Assembly (NCBI RefSeq): GCF_000242895.2
Contig: NC_021171.1
Coordinates: forward strand, 2,638,001-2,702,000
DNA: 64,000 nucleotides
Direction of reading: 5' to 3'
Source of the DNA: Bacillus sp. 1NLA3E
Lineage (GTDB): Bacteria > Bacillota > Bacilli > Bacillales > Cytobacillaceae
In this document: one piece after another, positions 26,881 to 36,103 of the stretch
Layout: every line of letters starts with the position of its first letter
Numbering within the stretch: position 1 is the first letter of the stretch
Made by a program: the position numbers and the translations under genes
Notes under the pieces: generated by a model
What the model was told of the DNA's origin: nothing
Databases searched by the model: none
The model's input: only the letters and a program-made list of their open reading frames with translations

Positions 26881-27675
26881 CTATTCAATTCCGTAAAAAA
26901 TTTCTTCCTTCTTCTCCGTTATACCGTTCCGAATAACAACATAATATCTGGGATTTTCTTTCATAGATAAAGAATGTATCACATATGGGTGGGAAACCTC
27001 CCCGCTATTTGCCTTGTGGCTCGTTACTTCAATAATCAGTTTTTCACCTTCGAGCCGAGCCGCAGCATACTGATAATCTCCCTGCGATACTTTAGAAAAA
27101 ATTTGAAACACCTGGCGGTCTCCGTGGGCATGTACCCCTTGAATATAGACACCATTTTCGACCTTTTCAATTGGGGTCGGATTTAGGGCTCCTATAAAAA
27201 AACCTACGTTATTATCATCCAACGGGAAATTTGAAGATGAGGCCATATCAAGTGTCCCATCTTTCTTAATTGCAGGATATGTTTTCATGAATAATTGTTC
27301 TATATCTTTTGTTGATTGGTCAAGTAGACTGTAAACGGTTTGTTTATCCTTTGTATTCATGATAGTACCGTGACCATTGCCCACCCAAAGGAAATACGAC
27401 TCTTTCCCCACTGTTACCTTATACATGGGATCTATTATATTCGCGATTCCTGGTTCTTTCACGGCAGTTTTAGCAGCTTCTTTAAAGATTCTGATATCCT
27501 TAGAGTACGTAAAAGCAACCGTACTTTCGTTCTCCAATTGGTTTAATCGTTGAACTTCTACCATTTCCGTTTCCTTTTTTACTTCCTTTTGTTCAATATC
27601 ACTACTAATGGAACAGCCGGCTACCCAAATTAACAGTAAAAAACACAAGCAGATGTAGTGTCCTTTCCTTATCAT
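26881..27675 (-). CDS. putative lipoprotein, unknown function
   Basis: 264 residues from ATG 27675 (GGAGGT 6 nt upstream). Signal peptide with lipobox VAGC (Cys near residue 21), then a charged linker rich in Glu/Lys. The mature part has a YKVTVGKESYFLWVGNGHGTIM segment and a C-terminal YYVVIRNGITEKKEEIFYGI segment; no domain recognised. It is likely anchored on the outer face of the membrane. It stands directly upstream, in minus-strand order, of the group II intron. Confidence 0.75.
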   Translation of the reverse strand: MIRKGHYICLCFLLLIWVAGCSISSDIEQKEVKKETEMVEVQRLNQLENESTVAFTYSKDIRIFKEAAKTAVKEPGIANIIDPMYKVTVGKESYFLWVGNGHGTIMNTKDKQTVYSLLDQSTKDIEQLFMKTYPAIKKDGTLDMASSSNFPLDDNNVGFFIGALNPTPIEKVENGVYIQGVHAHGDRQVFQIFSKVSQGDYQYAAARLEGEKLIIEVTSHKANSGEVSHPYVIHSLSMKENPRYYVVIRNGITEKKEEIFYGIE

Positions 27676-27822
27676 ATTCAAACCTCCATCCCTATTTCTA
27701 GTTAATTATACCAACTCATCCAAAATGAGGGACATGGAGATATGGACAAAAAAGGATAGTGCTTCAAAAATGCCCCCTAAATTCTTTACAAAAGCTCCCG
27801 TACTTCAATAAACCAATCCCTA

Positions 27823-28365
27823 TTATTCGTTTTGAATCGTACGAAATCCAATGATTTTTTCAATTTTGGTTGCTTTCAGTATTAGGAAACCTATAATACT
27901 ACCACTAGTATTTAATATAATATCATCAACATCGAATGCTCTGTTAGGAAGTAATAGTTGAATAAGTTCAATTAACGTTGAACTTAATGCACCTACTAAA
28001 AAAACACTCAACATATTGTTTACTCGCTTAAATTTCAAACCAAGAATGAAACCAAACGGCATAAATAAAATAATATTTCCTAATATATTTTTTAATGGAA
28101 CAAAATAATAAAAGTGTTTTAATAACTCATTGATACTCGAAAATGGTATAAAATTATTACGTGATTGGTATTCAGGACCCGTAGCTATCTCAAGTGGGAA
28201 AAGTGTTTGCCCTATTATTCCCATCACACTTATGAAATAGAATGAATTTACAATTTCTCGTTTAAAATCGAATTTCTTAATAATTAAAATTACGTTAACT
28301 GCCTTAAAAATTAGCCAAACACTAGTGATAACAATTGCTGGGAGAAAAAAGTCAATTCTCAACAA
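27823..28365 (-). CDS. VanZ family membrane protein
   Basis: About 180 residues, four to five TM helices. The VanZ signature is clear: NIILFMPFGFILGLKF, then STLIELIQLLLPNRAFDVDDIILNTSG. VanZ itself gives low-level teicoplanin resistance; most chromosomal members are of unknown function. The start is ambiguous: GTG 28371 or TTG 28365, the latter better spaced from AAGGA. First of a run of isolated minus-strand genes. Confidence 0.85.
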   Translation of the reverse strand: MLRIDFFLPAIVITSVWLIFKAVNVILIIKKFDFKREIVNSFYFISVMGIIGQTLFPLEIATGPEYQSRNNFIPFSSINELLKHFYYFVPLKNILGNIILFMPFGFILGLKFKRVNNMLSVFLVGALSSTLIELIQLLLPNRAFDVDDIILNTSGSIIGFLILKATKIEKIIGFRTIQNE

Positions 28366-28371
28366 ACACAC

Positions 28372-28673
28372 ATCCTTTTTACAGAAAAATACATAATAAC
28401 TATAATTATACTATTTCCTAGTGTTTTGTCCCCTGTAAATTAATATACAAGATGTTTTTATTATGACTAATCTTGATATAAAACCTGTCCGGTTAGCACA
28501 ATAAGAAAAAGCTGCCGGTAATGACAGCTTTGATCTTTAACTCTTTCATTTGTGGAAAATGGAAATTATTAAAGAAGAAAAAAATTGTTTTTTAGCTTTT
28601 GTGCTATCGCCCCGTTACTTTAGTGAATTAATTGGATGTCTTAGAATCGGTTAATTGAATTTCTTTTTTTCAA
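28372..28673. other. intergenic region, AT-rich
   Basis: About 300 bp with a short AAAGCTG...CAGCTTT hairpin (about 28505-28531, likely terminator of the upstream membrane protein or a repeat arm) and a CTATCGCCCCG fragment (about 28609) resembling the GCGCCC hairpin repeats further on. No gene seen. Confidence 0.45.
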
Positions 28674-29114
28674 TTATGTATTGGAATCCATATAAGAAAA
28701 AGCCTTGTAAAAGAAATAAAGAAAAAATTGAAAGTTATTTATTCTACTTAAACGAACGACTTTCAATTTTTCAAGTATTGTAATATAAATAGTAGCGAAG
28801 AAAGCATCGATAATTGCATTAAGTATAAGGAACTTTTTAAAATTTCCATAAGTTTTCTTTAATATCCATATTGAAGCTAAAAAAAATGGTCCAATATTAA
28901 AAGGAAATTCCCCTGAAATATATGAATTTGGCTTATTATAAAAAATCCACCATTTTCGCTTTTTTCCAAATGCTACGTTAATTGCTTCAAAAATAACAAT
29001 AAGTATAGACGCAGGAAGGAATCTTTTTAAACTACCATTTCCAATAAAAGGAAGAAGTTGGAACGAGAGTAAAATCATTGCAATATTATATATCCACTGA
29101 TTTTTCAAGGTCAT
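28674..29114 (-). CDS. hypothetical integral membrane protein
   Basis: 146 residues with three to four TM helices (NIAMILLSFQLLPFIG, FLPASILIVIFEAINV, NIGPFFLASIWIL). A strong AAAGGAGGATC RBS precedes ATG 29114. Very low GC and aromatic-rich. I do not recognise a named family. Isolated gene in the hairpin-separated run. Confidence 0.7.
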   Translation of the reverse strand: MTLKNQWIYNIAMILLSFQLLPFIGNGSLKRFLPASILIVIFEAINVAFGKKRKWWIFYNKPNSYISGEFPFNIGPFFLASIWILKKTYGNFKKFLILNAIIDAFFATIYITILEKLKVVRLSRINNFQFFLYFFYKAFSYMDSNT

Positions 29115-29209
29115 ATTTATTTGATCCTCCTTTTTTCTTAAGAGTTTCCCTTTTTAATATTTTTATTCCTTTCGTGAATTTTTGGATTTTTCCCCATACC
29201 AACAATCCT

Positions 29210-29290
29210 TATTCCATTAAATGGCCCTAAAATGGAAAATGAGCGCTTATCCTTGTATGTACCAAGATAGCGCCCGAATGCTGAAAATCA
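29210..29290. repeat. intergenic hairpin repeat (GCGCTTATCCTTG...AGCGCCC type)
   Basis: Sequence ATGGCCCTAAAATGGAAAAT then AGCGCTTATCCTTG and a complementary AAGATAGCGCCCG arm. Similar units occur at 30105, 31950 and 32860. Confidence 0.6.
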
Positions 29291-29371
29291 AAATATAATA
29301 GAATCAAATATTCCACTAATTTTTCTTATTGTAACGCACTTAGTTAGTTGAAGAATTATAGTTCTTAAAAG

Positions 29372-29875
29372 TTAAGAAATCTTTTTCCCAAGAATAACCA
29401 AATCTCTCTTAATCCCATCTAATTTAGCGACTTCTGGTAAATGAGCCCACTTCCCAAAACCGAAACTTGAAAATAGTCTGATACTCGGCTCATTATGTGC
29501 AAAGATGAATCCAAGTAAGGTATCAATTTCAAACTTAGGACATTCCTCTATAACTTTACTTAGAGCCTTTTTCCCAAGTCCTTTACCTCTAAAATCTTCA
29601 TGAAAATAAATACTTATTTCGGCAGTTGCATCATAGGCTGGTCTTCCGTAGAAAGATTGGAGACTTACCCAACCACAAATTTTTTCTTCGTATTCTACAA
29701 CCCACAAAGGTCTTTTGGATGGGTTATGTTCTTTAAACCAATCTAATCTGTCATTTATAGTTACAGGTTCAGTATCAGCAGTTACCATTCTGCCTGGAAC
29801 AGTCAAATTATAAATATCCACTATAATTGGTAAATCTTCAATACTTGCATCTCTATATGTAATTTTGTCTGACAT
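29372..29875 (-). CDS. GNAT acetyltransferase, phosphinothricin acetyltransferase-like
   Basis: 167 residues. YRDASIEDLPIIVDIYN at the N-terminus, WVSLQSFYGRPAYDATAEIS and the acetyl-CoA motif FRGKGLGKKAL are typical of the PAT/YwnH branch of the GNAT superfamily. These enzymes N-acetylate phosphinothricin or methionine sulfone/sulfoximine; the native substrate is unknown here. RBS AAAGGAG before ATG 29875. Confidence 0.87.
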   Translation of the reverse strand: MSDKITYRDASIEDLPIIVDIYNLTVPGRMVTADTEPVTINDRLDWFKEHNPSKRPLWVVEYEEKICGWVSLQSFYGRPAYDATAEISIYFHEDFRGKGLGKKALSKVIEECPKFEIDTLLGFIFAHNEPSIRLFSSFGFGKWAHLPEVAKLDGIKRDLVILGKKIS

Positions 29876-30255
29876 AAAAAGGCTCCTTTATAACATTTTG
29901 GTTAAAGCGCTACTTAAATGTTATATTTTTCAACATATTATTACAATATAAATTATTTAAGTACATCTTAGTATCCCGTTCCAAAATATTATTAGTTACA
30001 TTACCAAGCAACTTCAACAATCCTGCTCACTTTAGTTTAAGTGCAGTCATTCACAATTTGCTTATAAATTTACATAATATTAAAGTCTCACTAAAGGTAT
30101 CGCTCTATTAAATGGCCCTAAAATGGAAATAGACGCTAATCCTTATTAAAGGAAAGCGCCCTATAATTGAATAACTAAAATATAGCATTAGTCCTAAAAT
30201 CACTTAATGCTTCTTCAAGCAACGAACCCATTAGTGAAATAAAGTTTGTACTTTT
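29876..30255. other. intergenic region with hairpin repeats
   Basis: 380 bp, AT-rich, no gene seen. Its right half (30105-30240) is a copy of the intergenic hairpin repeat; the rest shows nothing recognisable. Confidence 0.5.
30105..30240. repeat. intergenic hairpin repeat
   Basis: ATGGCCCTAAAATGGAAAT, then GACGCTAATCCTT...AAGGAAAGCGCCC, then GAATAACTAAAATAT and a TTAGTCCTAAAAT stretch that recurs at 31940-31985. Confidence 0.6.
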
Positions 30256-30681
30256 TTATTCGCCAAAATCATCATAAGGATTAGCGTACAAATCTACATC
30301 AAATTCAGCTTCAATACTTGAAGCAAATTTTATAATGTCTTTATCCAAATATAAAGCAGGGGTATTTCCCTTTTCTATATTAATTACAATAAAGAATTTA
30401 CACTCCAAGGAATAAGCCTCTTTTATTTCGTTAACTATTGATGACTTATTTTGTAGCCTATCTATAATTTGTTTTAGTTGGTCATTTACATCAAGTGAAA
30501 CTTGGTAGCCTGTTCCTAAATCCCAACTTGTTTCTTTTCTAATAACAGTTGAACGGTTTGGAATTAAATCGCCTTTTTTATAAGTGTCGGTAGGTGTTAC
30601 TTCTAACTTTTCCGTTACATCATCTAATGGAAAGTCATCTCCAAACAAGCTGAAATAAACCTTTACTTGAGTCTTATCCAA
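30256..30681 (-). CDS. DUF4279 domain-containing protein
   Basis: 141 residues, soluble. KVYFSLFGDDFPLDDVTEKL, an ETSWDLGTG motif and a C-terminal FDVDLYANP segment match DUF4279 (function unknown). The start is TTG 30681 with GGGAGG 11 nt upstream. Isolated gene. Confidence 0.8.
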   Translation of the reverse strand: MDKTQVKVYFSLFGDDFPLDDVTEKLEVTPTDTYKKGDLIPNRSTVIRKETSWDLGTGYQVSLDVNDQLKQIIDRLQNKSSIVNEIKEAYSLECKFFIVINIEKGNTPALYLDKDIIKFASSIEAEFDVDLYANPYDDFGE

Positions 30682-30746
30682 GTGTAATTTCGCCTCCCAT
30701 TAAGTCTCATTTTAACAATTATAATATCTTTCCTTCTTTAACTAAA

Positions 30747-30830
30747 CTGCCATTTAACCGATTAAAGACCAAGAAAAATGGACTGTTGAAACAGTCCATC
30801 GTTGTGCAATTCTTGCGCCCGTTTGTGGAA
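30747..30830. repeat. repeat copy upstream-side of pheA cassette
   Basis: CATTTAACCGATTAAAGACC, AAGAAAAATGGACTG, a complementary CAGTCC arm and AATTCTTGCGCCCG. A closely similar unit lies at 31868-31945 in the same orientation, so the two bracket pheA. Confidence 0.65.
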
Positions 30831-30950
30831 GATTTTTGTTTAAATCTTATGCAAGATTCGCACCAAATTAGTAATACTTTACAAAGCTCTATATTCAATG
30901 CTTTGATTTCTAAAATACCTGTATTGAAGATAAATAATTAGAAAATAAAT

Positions 30951-31787
30951 TTATAAATGCGTGGTATGATAGGTCCCTAATACATGAACCTCATGACCAA
31001 AAGCCTCAAGAATAGTTATTGCCTTACTAATTTTGTTCTCATGTAATCCACCTTCTGCTTCAATAAAAAAGTGGTAAGTTCCTAATTTTTTCTTAGTAGG
31101 GCGAGATTCAATCCATGTTAAATTTATTGAAAGAGCTGTAAATACATTCAAAATTGAGGATAGGACTCCTGAATGTTCTTTATTCGGAGAGACTAATAGC
31201 ATTGTTTTATTATTTTTGTTATTCCATTGTTTTGAGTTCTCATAATCCTTACTAACTACAACAAATCTAGTATGATTTTCAAGATTATCTTGAATGTTGC
31301 CTTTAGCTATATGTAAATTAAATAATTTTGCTGCAGATTCAGAAGAAATTGCTGCAACTTCTCTTCTTCCATATTCTTTTACAGCTAGGGCTGCTGCTGA
31401 AGAACTATCAAACTGTTTACTTTTAACCTTGGCTTTTCGAATGAATTCCTTACATTGAGCAAGAACGGGATAAATTGACCATACTTCACGTATTTCATGC
31501 AATTGTATTCCTTCTTCTACAACAAGAAGATTCATGGAAACTGGGAAGATAATTTCAGCTTCTATATATAACTGATTTCTCAACAAACCATCTGCCGTAA
31601 TATTTATTGTGCCCTCAATAGTATTTTCAATTGGAACAATTCCCGTTTCAGCCTTATTCTCCCCAACTGCTTCAAGAACTTCTATTATAGAATCACACAT
31701 ATACCATTCAACATTATCATTTGTGAAGTATTTATATGCTGCTTCTTCCGAAAAACTCCCCTGAGGTCCTAAATAAGCTACTCTCAC
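30951..31787 (-). CDS. pheA: prephenate dehydratase
   Basis: 278 residues from GTG 31787 (AAGGTGAG upstream; the frame opens 7 codons earlier within that RBS). It converts prephenate to phenylpyruvate in phenylalanine synthesis. RVAYLGPQGSFSEEA, VPIENTIEGTINITADGL and FDSSSAAALAV cover the catalytic periplasmic-binding-like domain; HTRFVVVSK is the conserved TRF motif. The C-terminal ACT domain (residues about 195-270, HSGVLSSILNVFTALSINLTWIESRPTKK) gives feedback inhibition by Phe, with ESRP being the Phe-binding motif. A freestanding gene flanked by intergenic repeats; no T-box was seen in its short leader. Confidence 0.94.
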   Translation of the reverse strand: MRVAYLGPQGSFSEEAAYKYFTNDNVEWYMCDSIIEVLEAVGENKAETGIVPIENTIEGTINITADGLLRNQLYIEAEIIFPVSMNLLVVEEGIQLHEIREVWSIYPVLAQCKEFIRKAKVKSKQFDSSSAAALAVKEYGRREVAAISSESAAKLFNLHIAKGNIQDNLENHTRFVVVSKDYENSKQWNNKNNKTMLLVSPNKEHSGVLSSILNVFTALSINLTWIESRPTKKKLGTYHFFIEAEGGLHENKISKAITILEAFGHEVHVLGTYHTTHL

Positions 31788-31867
31788 TTTAAAAACACTC
31801 ACCTTCACTTTTTTTACTAAGTATATACAAACAACTCAAATTTTTGTATATTTTTGTTAAACAAACC

Positions 31868-31990
31868 TGTCATTTAAATGATTAAAGACCAAGAAAAATG
31901 GACTGCTAAGATAGTCCGCTTTTTCAATTCTTGCGCCCTTTAATGGAATAACTAAAAATATGAGCTTAGTCCTAAAATTACTTATTCTTC
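31868..31990. repeat. repeat copy on the other side of pheA, plus hairpin repeat
   Basis: CATTTAAATGATTAAAGACC, AAGAAAAATGGACTG, ATAGTCC and CAATTCTTGCGCCC repeat the unit at 30747-30830. It continues into AATAACTAAAAATATGAGC and TTAGTCCTAAAAT, shared with 30160-30215. Confidence 0.65.
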
Positions 31991-32008
31991 TTGAAATAGC
32001 GCCCCCTT

Positions 32009-32668
32009 TTACTTGAACAAATTATATTTTAAAAAGTCCTCCAACCTACTCATTACTTTTTTCATAATTAATATTGATGCTAAAGTATCAAGTGGCTCAT
32101 TATCCAATTGGTGGTTAGTGTTAGGTACTATTTCGATTTTAATTGTTGGTTTACGTTCAATAAGTGCTTCGATTCTTTCACTTCTATAATGTGAGTCCTT
32201 GTCACCTATAACGATAAGTGCTGAATGATTACAGTTCATCAAAGATTCATAAATTGAATCAAAATCTAATAATGGTGTAAGTAAAATCATTTTGGAATTG
32301 ATAAATAGCTCATCCTTCATAAAATCTTTAATAATAGGAAATGTACCAAGGGATTTCCCTAAAAAAATAAGTTCCTTATATTGATTTTGTTTAAGAATCT
32401 CAGTAACTACTGGATTTACATCCTTAATTAAGATCTCTCCAATATCTTCTAAAGGAAACTTAAATATATCCTGGTCGTAAGTATAGTGGATATGGACAAC
32501 ATCATATTTATTTTGAAGCATCGTCATTGTAGAGTAATATAATAAGGGTTTTTCATATGTATAACCTGCTCCAGAAAACATAAAGCAAACAACTGAACTT
32601 CCATTTGTGATATGTGTAAATTCAATATTCTTATTATTTTTAAAGATTGTTTCTTTACTAACCTGCAA
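32009..32668 (-). CDS. alpha/beta hydrolase family protein
   Basis: 219 residues. The nucleophile elbow FLGKSLGT (Ser), the acid strand LIVIGDKDSHY (Asp) and the C-terminal PNTNHQLDNE (His) give a full Ser-Asp-His triad in the usual order. No signal peptide, so cytosolic. The start is TTG 32668 with AGGAGG at 9 nt. The substrate cannot be inferred. Confidence 0.8.
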   Translation of the reverse strand: MQVSKETIFKNNKNIEFTHITNGSSVVCFMFSGAGYTYEKPLLYYSTMTMLQNKYDVVHIHYTYDQDIFKFPLEDIGEILIKDVNPVVTEILKQNQYKELIFLGKSLGTFPIIKDFMKDELFINSKMILLTPLLDFDSIYESLMNCNHSALIVIGDKDSHYRSERIEALIERKPTIKIEIVPNTNHQLDNEPLDTLASILIMKKVMSRLEDFLKYNLFK

Positions 32669-33038
32669 AATACTATTCCTCCTAAATCCCTTATCTCCAT
32701 TTTATAAAAAATTCAATGAAAACTATCATGCTACCTTAGCACATTTCGCCCTATTTCATTATATCTTCTTTTTCTATAACTAAATTTTAATATTTCTAGA
32801 ATCAGGTGATTACTTCTTCGACTCCTGAATTATTAGCTCAATAACCTTACTCAATTAAATTGCTCAATTGAAAATAAGCGCTATCCTTGTTCAAGGTTAG
32901 CGCCCGATTGTTGAATAAACCACTCTTCCCATTTATGATACATTTCACCTTAACGTATATAAATGAGGTTTTTCTACTATCCTTTTATTTGGATTTATTG
33001 ATTAAGCCAATATGTTTATTACTTACTGTTCTCCCTCT
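32669..33038. other. intergenic region with hairpin repeat
   Basis: 370 bp without a supportable gene. At 32870-32920 lies a clean hairpin repeat unit (AAGCGCTATCCTTG/CAAGGTTAGCGCCC) followed by GATTGTTGAATAA; it may also terminate the MocR-type gene. Confidence 0.55.
32870..32920. repeat. intergenic hairpin repeat, best-preserved copy
   Basis: GCGCTATCCTTG-TT-CAAGGTTAGCGC, near-perfect stem of about 12 bp, flanked by GAAAATA and CCCGATTGTTGAATAA. Confidence 0.7.
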
Positions 33039-34487
33039 TCATGGGAGGCAGCTAGCGAGTAATCTGACTCCTTTTTCAATTTCTTCAATTGATAATCCAC
33101 CAAATCCTAACATGATATAGGAATTACCTTCGGTGTTTGGATTAAGCCAAAACCTTGACGGGGAATAAACTTTGACACCCTTCTGTAGACCATTTTCGAT
33201 CAGCTCGAAGGCTGTTACGCCTTTTAGTTTCAATAAGATATGTAAGCCTGACTTTTCTCCAACAATTTTTACTTGAGTGCCCATATATTGTTCAATACTC
33301 CTTAGCAAAGCCTGATGTTTTCTTTGATACATCTTGCGCATTCTTCGAATATGCCTTTCGAATTCCCCTGTTTGCATGAACAGGGCCATAGCCCTCTGAA
33401 TAATAGGAGAGACAGATTGGTTATAAGCTGCGAACTTTCGTGAATATTGAACCATTAGAGAAGGTGGAAATACAATATAACTTAACCGAGCTGAAGGTAG
33501 AAATGATTTAGAAAATGTACCTAAATAGATAACCCTTTCATGTTCATCCAGGGATTTTAGCGAAGGAATCGGATGTCCCCGGTATCGAAACTCGCCGTCA
33601 TAATCATCCTCAATAATGTATCCTCCAGTTTGATAAGCCCATTTTAGTAATCGCATTCTTTTCGAAATGGAAAGAACCATACCAAATGGAAATTGGTGAG
33701 AAGGCGTTAAGTATACGGCTTTTGCCCTGCTCGTTTGAATATGCTCTACTGACAATCCATCCTTCTCAAGAGGCACGGGATCAATATAGCATCCCTGGTC
33801 TTCTAAGACCGATCGAACTCCACTGTAACCCGGTTCTTCCATAGCCACGGTTTTTTCCCGGAGTGCTAAAAGATGGCAGATCAACGCCATGGAGGCCTGA
33901 GTTCCGGCCGTTATAAGAATCTGTTCTGGTACAGAGCGTACACCTCTGGATTGCAGTAAATAGTTTGATATCTCCCGCCTCAATTCAAATTCACCCTGAT
34001 TCTCACTATACTGAAATAACCAGTTGTTCTCTTGATCAACTGCGTCTGACAGACATTTCTTCCATTGCTTCAAGGGAAATTTGTCAAGATCGACATTTCC
34101 ATATTCAAAATCCACAAGGACTTCGCTTGAAGGCTTACATTCCAACATAATAGGATGTTCCACCTCAAGTGGATGTAGTAAAGGTTTCTCAATTTCAGCT
34201 ACCCATATTCCACTTTTAGGGACACTTTCGAGGTATCCCTCTGATTGTAGCTGCTGATATGCTGCCTCAACCGTATTCCGGCTGACCTTTAAATGAGTCG
34301 TAAGCTGGCGAATTGATGGCATCTTCATTCCTGGCAAGAGCCTACCTTCTTCAATTTCCTTCTTAATCCAATGATACAACTGGCTGTATAAAGATTCTGG
34401 CAACTTCTTGTTTAAAAACGGGGTAAGTTCCACTGTTAACCCTCCATCTGTCCCTATTAAACTTTTTAATTCTGTCACTTTTATCAT
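33039..34487 (-). CDS. MocR-like regulator (GntR HTH fused to PLP aminotransferase fold)
   Basis: 482 residues from ATG 34487 (AGGA upstream). Residues about 20-85 are a GntR winged HTH (IEEGRLLPGMKMPSIRQLTTHLKVSRNTVE). The rest is a class I aminotransferase-like domain with DDYDGEFRYRG, the PLP-lysine motif LGTFSKSFLPSARLSY, and an Arg near the end. Members such as GabR and PdxR act as PLP-responsive regulators. It is divergent (55 bp) from a pyridoxamine-5'-phosphate-oxidase-like gene, which it probably controls; this suggests a PdxR-type vitamin B6 role, unproven. Confidence 0.9.
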   Translation of the reverse strand: MIKVTELKSLIGTDGGLTVELTPFLNKKLPESLYSQLYHWIKKEIEEGRLLPGMKMPSIRQLTTHLKVSRNTVEAAYQQLQSEGYLESVPKSGIWVAEIEKPLLHPLEVEHPIMLECKPSSEVLVDFEYGNVDLDKFPLKQWKKCLSDAVDQENNWLFQYSENQGEFELRREISNYLLQSRGVRSVPEQILITAGTQASMALICHLLALREKTVAMEEPGYSGVRSVLEDQGCYIDPVPLEKDGLSVEHIQTSRAKAVYLTPSHQFPFGMVLSISKRMRLLKWAYQTGGYIIEDDYDGEFRYRGHPIPSLKSLDEHERVIYLGTFSKSFLPSARLSYIVFPPSLMVQYSRKFAAYNQSVSPIIQRAMALFMQTGEFERHIRRMRKMYQRKHQALLRSIEQYMGTQVKIVGEKSGLHILLKLKGVTAFELIENGLQKGVKVYSPSRFWLNPNTEGNSYIMLGFGGLSIEEIEKGVRLLASCLP

Positions 34488-34542
34488 GTACAAAATTCCT
34501 CTAGAATGATTTTATCATTTATAAAGAAAGATGGGATGAAAA

Positions 34543-35088
34543 ATGCATAAGATCCGCCAAGAAAAAAGGCTATGTACAGATGATAAGCGTATTGATCAGT
34601 TTTTAAGCCACGCACGAACAGGTTACCTTGGATTAACTGATGAGGAGATTCCTTATGTTGTTCCTTTAAATTTTATCTGGATGAATGAAGCTTTGTATTT
34701 TCATGGAGCTGCGCAGGGGAGAAAAATAGATTTGATTCATGCCAATCCCAACTGTTGTTTCACATTATGTGAAGAATATGGAACCATGGTAAGTCCTATA
34801 CCCGCCAAGACAGATACTGCGTACATGAGTGTGATGCTGTTTGGAGTACTAGAAACGGTAACTGATTTAAAAGAAGCTACCACGGCAATGCAAGCCATGC
34901 TAGATAAGTACGTACCCGGCTATTACGATAAAAGCCTTTCACAATCCCATGTTGAGAAATATCGGTCCTCTCTAGGGAGTCATACAGTTGTTTTTAGACT
35001 TACCCCCAGCGTACGAACTGCAAAAGAAAATCAATTGGATCCGCAATTGGCTTTCTACCCAGGCAAGAACGTTAAGATGGATATCTAA
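34543..35088 (+). CDS. pyridoxamine 5'-phosphate oxidase family flavoprotein (NimA-like)
   Basis: 181 residues, split-barrel FMN-binding fold. RTGYLGLTDEEIPYVVPLNF and FHGAAQGRKIDLIHANPNCCF are characteristic of the PNPOx/NimA group. Such proteins bind FMN or heme and reduce small substrates; true PdxH activity is not implied. RBS GGGATGA before ATG 34543. It shares a short divergent promoter region with the MocR-type regulator. Confidence 0.85.
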   Translation: MHKIRQEKRLCTDDKRIDQFLSHARTGYLGLTDEEIPYVVPLNFIWMNEALYFHGAAQGRKIDLIHANPNCCFTLCEEYGTMVSPIPAKTDTAYMSVMLFGVLETVTDLKEATTAMQAMLDKYVPGYYDKSLSQSHVEKYRSSLGSHTVVFRLTPSVRTAKENQLDPQLAFYPGKNVKMDI

Positions 35089-35315
35089 ATTTTTTTAAAA
35101 TTTAGTCGTGATTTTTCAAAAAGAAAATGCCTTAAAAATGATAGTAGACGTGAAGCTTACTGACATTTACTTGTCATTGTCACTGGCGATTCATCGGGAC
35201 AAATACAACTCATAATGTTTATAATAACAACTAAATATATTCAACTCTCTGGAAGTAATGCTAAAAGATGCATTGTAAAATAAACTAATTTATGTAATTT
35301 GAAGGGTATGATACC

Positions 35316-35969
35316 ATGCTAATGCCAGTTACGCTTCGTGGTCACTTAGTCTGCTTAGAACCCTTGACGATTGACCACGTTAATGATCTCTGTGTTGCTG
35401 CCTTAGAAGATAGGTCAACTTATACATATACTTATGTTCCAAATGGACAAGAAGATACTATACGTTACATTGAAATTGCTCTAGCCGACTTTTCGAAAGG
35501 TCGTGCGTTGCCATTTGTGGTTCGTCACCTCGACACGGGCGGTATTGTCGGAACAACACGATTTCTTGATCTAGAAGTTTTTTCATGGCCTCCGGGCGTT
35601 GCAAGTGGGCTTTCACCCACAGATTTGACTCCACCAACCGTGGCAGAAATCGGTAGCACTTGGTATGCAGCTTCGTTCCAACGTACTGGTGTTAATACAG
35701 AGTGCAAGCTTCTGATGCTTGCCCATGCATTTGATTCGTGGAATACAATCAGAGTCACACTGAAAACTGACGCTCGTAACATACGTTCACGTTCTGCTAT
35801 ACAAAGGCTTGGTGCTACTTTTGAAGGCATTCGCAGGGCACACCTCCCTGCAAGTGATGGTAGCATTAGGGATACAGCTTATTTTTCAATCATTGCAGAA
35901 GAATGGCCTGCGGTGCGTACAAATCTCCAAGATCGGCTTCAAAAAGGCTTAAAAAATATCACTGAGTAA
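35316..35969 (+). CDS. GNAT family N-acetyltransferase (RimJ/RimL-like)
   Basis: 217 residues. VTLRGHLVCLEPLTIDHVND at the start, AEIGSTWYAASFQRTGVNTE (motif A region, degenerate relative to the Q/RxxGxG loop) and KTDARNIRSRSAIQRLGATFEG (motif B) are typical of the Rim-like branch. The CoA loop reads QRTGVN. RBS GAAGGG before ATG 35316. Followed by a terminator. GC and codon use seem somewhat richer than the neighbours, which may indicate recent acquisition (impression only). Confidence 0.82.
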   Translation: MLMPVTLRGHLVCLEPLTIDHVNDLCVAALEDRSTYTYTYVPNGQEDTIRYIEIALADFSKGRALPFVVRHLDTGGIVGTTRFLDLEVFSWPPGVASGLSPTDLTPPTVAEIGSTWYAASFQRTGVNTECKLLMLAHAFDSWNTIRVTLKTDARNIRSRSAIQRLGATFEGIRRAHLPASDGSIRDTAYFSIIAEEWPAVRTNLQDRLQKGLKNITE

Positions 35970-35998
35970 AGCTAACGAGAATCAGAGTGTAATTAACA

Positions 35999-36040
35999 TA
36001 AGCCGGAGCCTCTTGGCGAGCAGGAATCCGGCTTTTTTAT
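35999..36040 (+). terminator. rho-independent terminator
   Basis: AGCCGGA...TCCGGCT stem and TTTTTT, 30 bp after the acetyltransferase stop. Confidence 0.8.
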
Positions 36041-36103
36041 TATAAAAGTGGCTTAACGTGCGAAATCCGCATTTTGTTGGCGGTCCCCCTTGAAGAAGTC
36101 AAA

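Noticed and set aside
30951-32008. T-box leader for pheA, expected by analogy with the permease
   Set aside because: The about 200-bp leader shows no GGTGG(N)ACC core or specifier-like structure; it contains a repeat instead.
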